Below, one piece after another: positions 56,611 to 64,000 of a DNA stretch of 64,000 nucleotides. Location: the NCBI RefSeq assembly GCF_963576615.1, contig NC_088713.1, positions 40,901,776 to 40,965,775 of the forward strand, given 5' to 3'. Source of the DNA: Watersipora subatra. Lineage: Eukaryota; Bryozoa; Gymnolaemata; Cheilostomatida; Watersiporidae. Numbering within the stretch: the first letter of the stretch is position 1; every line of letters begins with the position of its first letter. The notes beneath the pieces were generated by a model. It searched no databases. It saw only the letters and a list, made by a program, of their open reading frames with translations, and had not been told where the DNA came from. Both the position numbers and the translations under genes were made by a program.

Positions 56611-57429
56611 ATTTTACGCAACATTTATTATAATCTAGATGGTGTCTGAGTAAAAGCTGACACCATTCTTTACACTATTCAGCAATCAGGGGTCATTACT
56701 GTTCTTTGGTTTTGTTTCCCATACAATTTGGCAAATACTTTTTCTGCAAAGTTTTAATTAGGGTTTTACTAATGGCTCTTTGCTAGTTGCCATTTAATGT
56801 TTACTATATTATTCTGTGTTTGATAGCAGTCAGACACTGTTAAAAGTCTATTTTGAAGTTATCAATTCGGTTTTTGTTAAATCACTTTTGCTAGTTACCA
56901 ATATTATTTTATCTTACATCTATATTTGTGCTAAACAACATTTTTAGTTTTTGAAGATGTTTGTGAACTGGTCTTAGTGAGTTTATCTTTATATAGGAAA
57001 ACAGATTTTAAGAATAAAATGTGCTGACTAAGAGATTTTACATGTAGCTTAAAATTAAAGGACTAGTAAATCAACCAGAATTGTTACTGTATTCATTGTC
57101 ACTAATGAGATAAATTATGAGATCTCAAGAAGCCACTTCCCTTGAGTTTAGCTTAGTAAAGATAATTTGGCAAACGATATTTATTAGGTTTTGTTTGAAG
57201 CAGAAGTTAAAGCTCGCTTTTATCTTTCGAATCGATTGCTAGCTCAGTAGCTTAGCCAATATATAATCGCTTGAGGTTGTGCTATTCTGTAATATCAAAG
57301 AGGATTGACCGCTACTAAGTAACTATGTTTGCATACAAGGCTTATCAGGTTAGCCAATAAAAAGTTTTTTTTGGAGAGCGGCAAAAAGAGCAATATGATG
57401 ATACTTTAAGGGTTGCACCAGAGTCATCA

Positions 57430-57780
57430 TACTGATTCGTTGATGGTAAGTTTAACAAATTTATCATGCTTATTGTTCAGTGGTAACACAGAGTTATCAA
57501 GTTGATGGTTTAAGGGTACATGATGGTCGATGTGCCAATAGTTTAGTGGTCACGCACGGGTTATGATGATGATGGTTTAGTAGTTACAGGGGTGGTCAAC
57601 ATGATGAGAGTTTAGTAGTTACATAGAGGTCACAATGATGATTGTTTTGTGGTTATAGAAATAGTCATCATGCTGATAGTTTAGTAGTTACATATGGGTC
57701 GTAATGACGATGGTGCAGTAGTTAAAGAAGTGGTCATCTATGGTTCAGTGGTACTGAGGTGGTAATGGTGATGACGTTCT
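57430..57780 (+). repeat. Degenerate minisatellite of about 35 bp
   Basis: Repeated blocks of the form GTGGTCATCATG.TGATGG followed by TTTAGTAGTTACA. Scattered copies of the same motif occur at 46245-46340, 49870-50110 and 58370-58480. Units vary in length. Confidence 0.6.
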
Positions 57781-59340
57781 ATTGACTGTGTGTTTGTGGC
57801 TCTAGTGGCGTGTCTTCTAAATGCTTTTATATTTAGAATAGTTTATACAAGCCCAAATCGTCCGTTGTAGTCATGTGACACTTGAAACTAACTAATTTCT
57901 TCTCGGTAATTGCAAGCTCAGTAGAGCTTGCGTTTTACAAGTTTTAACTTTTCTCACAGTTGGTAACTGTATCACCTGTTCTACTTTTGCCAGTATAATG
58001 CACGTCTAAGTCATTGTTATATAACAACCCTTATATACTAGTTAAAAAATAAGTAGATTTATTACTTAACCCATATTTAGGTCACCTAATTTTAAAGCAG
58101 CATTTTGGAGATGCCTCCAACTTGATGATTTGATGACACTAGCTATTATGTTTTGTTTGAAGTCCAACGTTAATATTTGCCTTTCTTCTTTGGAGTCAAT
58201 TGCAAGCTAAGCAGCTTTGTTGAAAGACGGTGTTTTTATTTGCGCGTACTGTCAAAAGATGATTGGCTGCTACTAAGTAAACACATCTGCTATACAGGGC
58301 TTCTCAGGTTAATAAATCAAAAATTAGTTTGGAGAGTGGACAAGGGAAATATAGTGATGCTTTGAAAGATACAAAACAGTTATCATTATTAAATAGTTTT
58401 GCAGGGATCATCATTAAGATTGTACCGTGGTTACTGAGGCAGTGACTATGATAATGCTATAGTGATTGTGCAAGAATGGCATTGTTGATTATTCATTGAG
58501 TTCAGAGATTGGTCATGAAAAACTAAAAAATGATTGGTTAATAATTCTCTCTTCAAAACCCCAACCAAAAAAACTGTTCAAAGTTTATAACATAATTGCC
58601 TTTCAAGCTCAACATTTTAAACATCTGCCAAGTTTCACCTTAGGATTTTGCTAGTTGTGCAATGTGCCTTTTTGAATATTTTATTTAAAAACTTCAACAC
58701 ACCGTAAAAATTTACTTTTCTAAAAAAGGAATAGTGTATGTTCTTGTAGTTTAGTCAAAATATCGATAATTCCATCAAATCCATCAAATATAAGCCATTT
58801 GTGTTAATTTTATTTAAGAATAAAGGCTATTATAGCAAGACGATTGGCTGGTAAAGGAGCGAGTGTTGATGTTGGCAGGTTTATGTATTGACCTGTATCA
58901 AACCATGGGCTTCAAAGTCAAGACTAATTCTTGTCTACCTGTCAAACTGGTGAGACTACACATGCAAAAAGGAGCTGCCCTGTGTATATAAAAACTTCCA
59001 AAAAGTGTGACAAAACCATCCACTTTAGCAGATTCCACAAAGAACAAGAACTAAATGCACTCATGTGTAATTACGCTAATCAGAGTTTGTTTGAAACCAC
59101 TTCAGAAGGTGACATAACTAGACAATGTTGTGTGAAGCAGACCAAACAGTTTTTTACAAAACCAAAATTCTTATTAACATTTGTTTGAGCTTGTTCTTAA
59201 ACAAAAAACAATTAGCTTGTTACTCTTGCATTGTGAAATTGTCTGTTTATGTAATAAACATTATGGTTGCCCTCATAGAGAGGCTGTCATTATAATCAAT
59301 TTTATGTGAGCTGTTGGCGACAATTCTGGAGAAAAACTAA

Positions 59341-62300
59341 AGAAGATTGTAGTAGAATTAAGAATGTTTAGAAGTATAAAGCAATTAATAATTGTTTATT
59401 ATTTATAAATCAAAAAGTTTTATTGTTTTGTTTACTTTATCTTAGTACTTCCGCCTGTCTTTATTGTATGACCCGTTGTTTACATATTCCAAAGTTTTCT
59501 CCAGCATTCCTTCCATGGCAGATAATGTAATTGGCACACAACTCATGTAGGAAAGCCTGTCCAGAAGATCTTCATATACAATTTACTTACTGAAAACAAA
59601 TGCATGAGAACAAAACTTTCGTCTTATATAACTAGAACCAAATCACGAGCATAAAACACCATTGTCGCTACCCACATCAGGCTTGTGAGCGCACAATTAT
59701 GTTACATAATTTTTCCAACAGCTCATGAGCACTAAATTATCTCACTTATACAGCAAGTACGTTATCGAGACTAAATGAAGCTAACAACTCAGCCAAAGAT
59801 GAGATAACACAATTTAGTAAATTTTACTGCCTTATTTCAACAAAGTATAACTTATCAAGCCAAGCGAGCTACAAAAAATTTACTACTTTTCAATCATCTA
59901 CCCACAAGTTGCTGATATTTTATCATTAAAATGATAAAAAATAAATAGTTGGAGTTATACAATAGTGTGTTATCTACGCTGAAATGTTCGTCACAGCACA
60001 ACTTTAGTTTTAATTGTGCAAAATCCATCATTTAAAAAAAAATTCATCTTTTGAATTTTGAAAATATATCCAAGTTTAAAATATTACAAAGGTTAAATTT
60101 TTTCTAATTAACTTATACATGTACCGACATCAACTTACCACAATAAAGGTTTTCGCACAAAGTACTATTTCTTTTTAGCAAGATGAAAAGAAACAGAGTA
60201 TTTTTAACTAAAGATATTAATAATTAGGTTAGTATTTTTGTCCTTTTACTTTTTTACATGTATTTGGACATTCAAGAGAATTTGTTAGTTGCTATGACTA
60301 AAAATAATTGAATGCTAAGTCAAATAGTTTAGAAATGTTGTTCACAATGACCTCCTGGTCATGTATCAACCATTACTCTACCACCAATCTACAGCAATCG
60401 ACTGCCAGTCAAATGTCAATCAAATGCCAGTCAATTATCAATCAACTAACTGACAGCCATCTATCGATCAACTGTCAGCCATTCACTAGTATCATGCAAC
60501 TTTACAAAGTTTGTTTAGCCTGTTTCTAAAAAGCAAGTTTCTGAAAACAAGTCAGAGCACCAACTTTAATAATTTTCGGTGCACAATTTGTATTTATTTC
60601 TAACATACTTGCCAGTTTTTTGAAAACATACTTTTCGTAACGAAAATACTTTGATACTAAAATCTGCAAAACCAAATTATTATTTTAGAGCTTTGGTTAA
60701 AAATATGAATTTTTTTTATCAAAAATGCTTCATGAGTAGTTTCATTTTGACAGTTTGACACAATAATCTTATTAACTAACTCACTGAGTTCAGTAAGTAT
60801 AAAGTAATGACCCTGACGATAAACAGCTCACACTATCCTAGTTAATAGGTTATAATTTTACAGGATAGATCACAATTTATGTGGAGATAACATATAAAAC
60901 ATTAATCTAGACTATATAAAGCAACAGGGAAAATATGCTAGAAACCACACAGATAAAATTGAAAAGAGTACATTGTAACACACAAAGATAAAAAGTGAAA
61001 GTGAGGCGCAATCGCAAACTAAAGAGAGCACAATTCAAACTGTACAAAAGTGAGTATGGACTGAATATGTTGACAAAATTGTGGATAAAAGATGGATGAT
61101 CAGGATCACAGGTTGAACTCAAAGATAAGAAAAGAGAAAAATAAGAAGGCCAAATATAAAATGTAGATATGAAATAGATTAGTTTAGAAAGATAACATCC
61201 TGGAAAAGGGAGATGGACAGATTATATCAGAATGAAAAGTTTGAGGCTTCAATACAATTGTGCAAAACAAATATGGGTATAGCATGATGAGGATGATGAT
61301 GTTGTTAACTTTATAAATAATGTACCAGGTACATAGCAACAACCAGCACTTGCGTGTTACGGCCAAAACTCAAGAACTTATTTTGACATCGAAGTTAAAT
61401 TATGTAAATTTTCTAACAAGCTTTCTACAAAGCCCTGTCTCAAAATTATCTATTTAACATAATTTAATGGTCTCATCGTTTATTATATTTTTCGTGGCAG
61501 ATATCATATAGACAAGCTACAATAAATCTGTGTTTGAGTCTTACTTGTTCACAGTATAGTATTTTTTACAGGAATGTTACACATCATGAGTAGCAACAAA
61601 AATAATATTTAAAAAACATATGACAAATTCAAATTCATGAAATATCTATAACAAAATAAAACCTTTTTCTAATATAATTGTCTAAAATTTGAGTATATTT
61701 ACAAATCAATATCTAAAAGTACACCATTTCAAAGTTTTTTACTATTTGTTAAATTATCTTACAGAAGTCAATAATAAAGTACAGAACTTTACGAGACTAA
61801 TAAATTATTAGCAAGACTAGGAAGTCATCTAATGATGTCACTAAAGTTTGTTCATTTTGCAGCAGCTATTCGAGAATTTTTAAATTATGTGATGCGCGTG
61901 GTAAACCAAATTGAATGATTTCTCCTGCCATGTTTTTGTTCAACATGGAAACTAATTGGTATGTAGCATTAAACATATCCATCTTAAATATTGTTGTAAC
62001 CAGGGTTATAATTTGCATCAGGGCAAAGCACAAACATTATGAAACATCCAACATGGTAAATGGAAGGCTTCCTAGTGGCTCATTTCAAACATCTGTTGAT
62101 TTTACTATCTTATTAAACTTAGAACGATCCAGCAGAAATCTAAAATAATATATTTCATAGTTTTCGATAAATTTATAGCCAGTCTGTGCAGTCACCTAAA
62201 AATGGTGTTACTAATCAGCGACTATTTTGGAACAGGTAAATAGAAAATTTTAAAAATCTACCATCATACAATAAAACAAATTTAATTTTCCCGCTCTAAT

Positions 62301-62899
62301 TTTTACCGCAACGTTGCCTCTTATTAGTAGGCGATAACAAAAGCCTCATTCGTTTTTAAAAATGAACTTACGCAGTTTTACTGACTTTTTATCAAAATTA
62401 CGGGTGCTTTCTAGTATTTCAGATTGTTTTTGATGCTTGAAGTGATCTGAAGGCTAAAATTTGTCTAATTTAAAATAGACAACTCTCTATTGCGATTAAA
62501 ATGCTCAGAAGAAAAATGTGTGACATCACTAGTTGCTGTCGTTACAATAGTTGATATCAGTTATTGCGTTCAAGTTGCAGCATTACGCATTTCAATTTTG
62601 TTGGTTTTTTGTAACTACAGATGTCATAATAGCACTTTCACTTGATCTGATCGTTTTAACAACAATGAAGTTTTGTTGATTTTAATCTTAAAGCATCGTA
62701 TCAATTGCACATCTTCAGATATTAAAAACAATTCTAAATGATAAAACGATACAAATATTTAAGGGTACTTTATTCATAATATTTTTTTTTATATTTCATA
62801 CTCCAATAATTATCTTTTAGGTTTTTAGTGTAGGGTTCTCTTTTTATATGCGTTTGCACCTGCTTTTAGTTACATACTATAGATTTACTCCACTGACGT
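59341..62899. other. AT-rich DNA, nothing supported
   Basis: No exon, RNA gene or clear mobile element was recognised. A short loose tandem motif (TGCCAGTCAA / TCAATCAA) occurs near 60395-60475. Confidence 0.45.
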
Positions 62900-64000
62900 T
62901 TTTCACATCGGAAAGATAATTTTGATTTTCAATTTTATTTTGTTGAGAGTTACTACAAAGTTGAGCACTCTCCAAAAAGCTAAATATGGAAAAATTAAAT
63001 TTTGGTTACTCTATGAAAAATGTACCAATACCAAAAAGTTCAAATTACCTACAAAGATTAATAGAAATAACCGAGAAGTTAACTCACCGAATGAGTTGGA
63101 AAGCACATTTTTCCTTGAACCTAAATCAGCAATCATAACAAAAAGAAACCTATAGTGTCAAAACAAAGCAACTGCCATCTTTTATAAAAGAAATGTCAGA
63201 TTCTGAAAGAAAGATAACAGAAATGATACAAAACATCAAATTCAAGCCATACAACAATGAGCTTCAACGAAGACTGCTCCAAGACACTAAGACAATACAA
63301 ACAAACAATAAAATACTTGTCAAAGCCGACAAAACAACCAATTTTTACAGACTTGAAAATGATGAATGCAGCAAAATGTTGCAAAATAATGTGACTAAAA
63401 CTTACAAAAAAGCTGACAAGACAGCAGTAAACCAAATCACATTAAAAGAAAAAGAAATAGCGCACAAATTAGGACTTGAAAAAATACTTGAGACAATAGC
63501 AGAGAAACGGCCATGCATAACGTTAAAAGACCACAAAGATAACTTCACAAATTACCCCACATGTAGACTAATCAATCCAACAAAATCTGAAATGGGAAAA
63601 ATTAGCAAAACTCTGCTTGCAAGTATCAACAACAAAGTGACAAGAAAAACTAATGTAAAATAATGGCAAAGTACAGGTGACTTACTGAGTTGGTTTAGAG
63701 AACTAAAGGAAAAACAACAAGCATTTATTACTTTTGACGTTTGTGAATTTTACCCTTCAATAACAGAGGCACTATTAACAAAAAGCATAAGACTTAGCAA
63801 GCAACATAACAGATATCACAGAAGGCAAAAAGACAATCATACTACATGCAAAAAAATTGCTTGTGTTTCACAACGAAACGGCCTGGTCAAAGAAGAACTC
63901 AGATAAACTGTTTGACCTGACTATGGGTAGCTATGACGGAGCGGAGACTTGTGAATTAGTAGGGACTTACTTACCGACTTAAATACTCAAGGAATTGACT
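62900..64000 (+). mobile_element. Reverse-transcriptase retroelement, Penelope-like or unclassified, truncated by the window
   Basis: The + strand frame 63193-63660 reads VKADKTTNFYRLENDE, ITLKDHKDNFTNYPTCRLIN and KSEMGKISKTLLASIN. After a TAA at 63661 the same frame goes on with GDLLSWFRELKEKQQ and FITFDVCEFYPSI, a reverse-transcriptase motif A. Then a frameshift near 63795 moves to LLVFHNETAWSKK and FDLTMGSYDGAETCELVG. The KDHK..P.RLI..SE.GK order resembles the region before motif A in Penelope-like elements, but I could not confirm the clade and no GIY-YIG domain is in view. Upstream, 62922-63154 may belong to it in another frame. It is a pseudogene copy running past the window end. Confidence 0.65.

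Larger units (their letters stand above)
45590..59340. repeat. Block of interleaved local duplications
   Basis: Several segments recur within this 14 kb in the same orientation at moderate divergence. 45590-45860 matches 57850-58130 (shared TTGTTATATAACAACCC). 46560-47380 matches 51720-52550, and in part 52790-53250. 50530-50740 matches 58830-59020. 57180-57430 matches 58140-58400. 54550-54820 matches 55250-55560, and in part 59220-59340. No supported host gene lies in the block. The pattern suggests repeated unequal exchange or replication slippage in gene-free DNA. Confidence 0.65.

Overview
This is a window of an AT-rich eukaryotic, almost certainly metazoan, genome. Coding sequence is split into short exons with GT/AG borders and phase-matched junctions. 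There is a fibrinogen-related domain, an ankyrin-repeat protein and C2H2-type zinc-finger modules. Most of the remaining DNA is decayed retroelements, MITEs, microsatellites and local duplications. A fibrinogen-related gene plus this repeat mix fits an invertebrate; a lophotrochozoan (mollusc, bryozoan or similar) is my guess, not something the sequence proves. There is no bacterial-type gene layout. Many open frames, including every very long one at 12.9-14.9 kb, are products of simple repeats.

Layout. 1-4.85 kb: decayed Ty3/gypsy-like element, split by a piggyBac-type MITE. 5.84-11.8 kb: the last two exons of a fibrinogen-related gene (+), separated by a 5.7 kb intron that contains an eroded LTR retrotransposon. 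12.98-14.9 kb: a tetranucleotide array derived from TACG. 15.3-16.1 kb: decayed non-LTR reverse transcriptase (-). 17.5-18.4 kb: Cys/His-rich zinc-finger exon (-) with a frameshift. 19.5-26.9 kb: a many-exon gene of unknown function (-) reconstructed from splice phases. 27.3-28.7 kb: a small two-exon gene (+), with a degenerate duplicate just downstream. 32.0-34.6 kb: four phase-compatible exons of another unknown gene (+). 38.7-42.3 kb: a non-LTR element of the restriction-like-endonuclease class, sitting inside a TAA microsatellite, with nine in-frame stops but no frameshift. 43.7-44.9 kb: a two-exon ankyrin-repeat gene (-), the best complete gene here. 45.6-59.3 kb: a block of interleaved local duplications, minisatellites, a third MITE copy, a long hairpin and a second, truncated copy of the 9-11 kb LTR element. 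62.9-64 kb: a reverse-transcriptase-like retroelement running off the window.

The cellular genes do not form an obvious pathway. I found no coherent multi-gene system such as a defence cassette. The observations best worth following are the in-frame but stop-riddled RLE retroelement at a TAA target, the three TTAA-bounded piggyBac MITEs, the TACG array whose variants are all single C-to-T or G-to-A changes, the reconstructed multi-exon genes, and the near-perfect palindromes at 36.6 kb.
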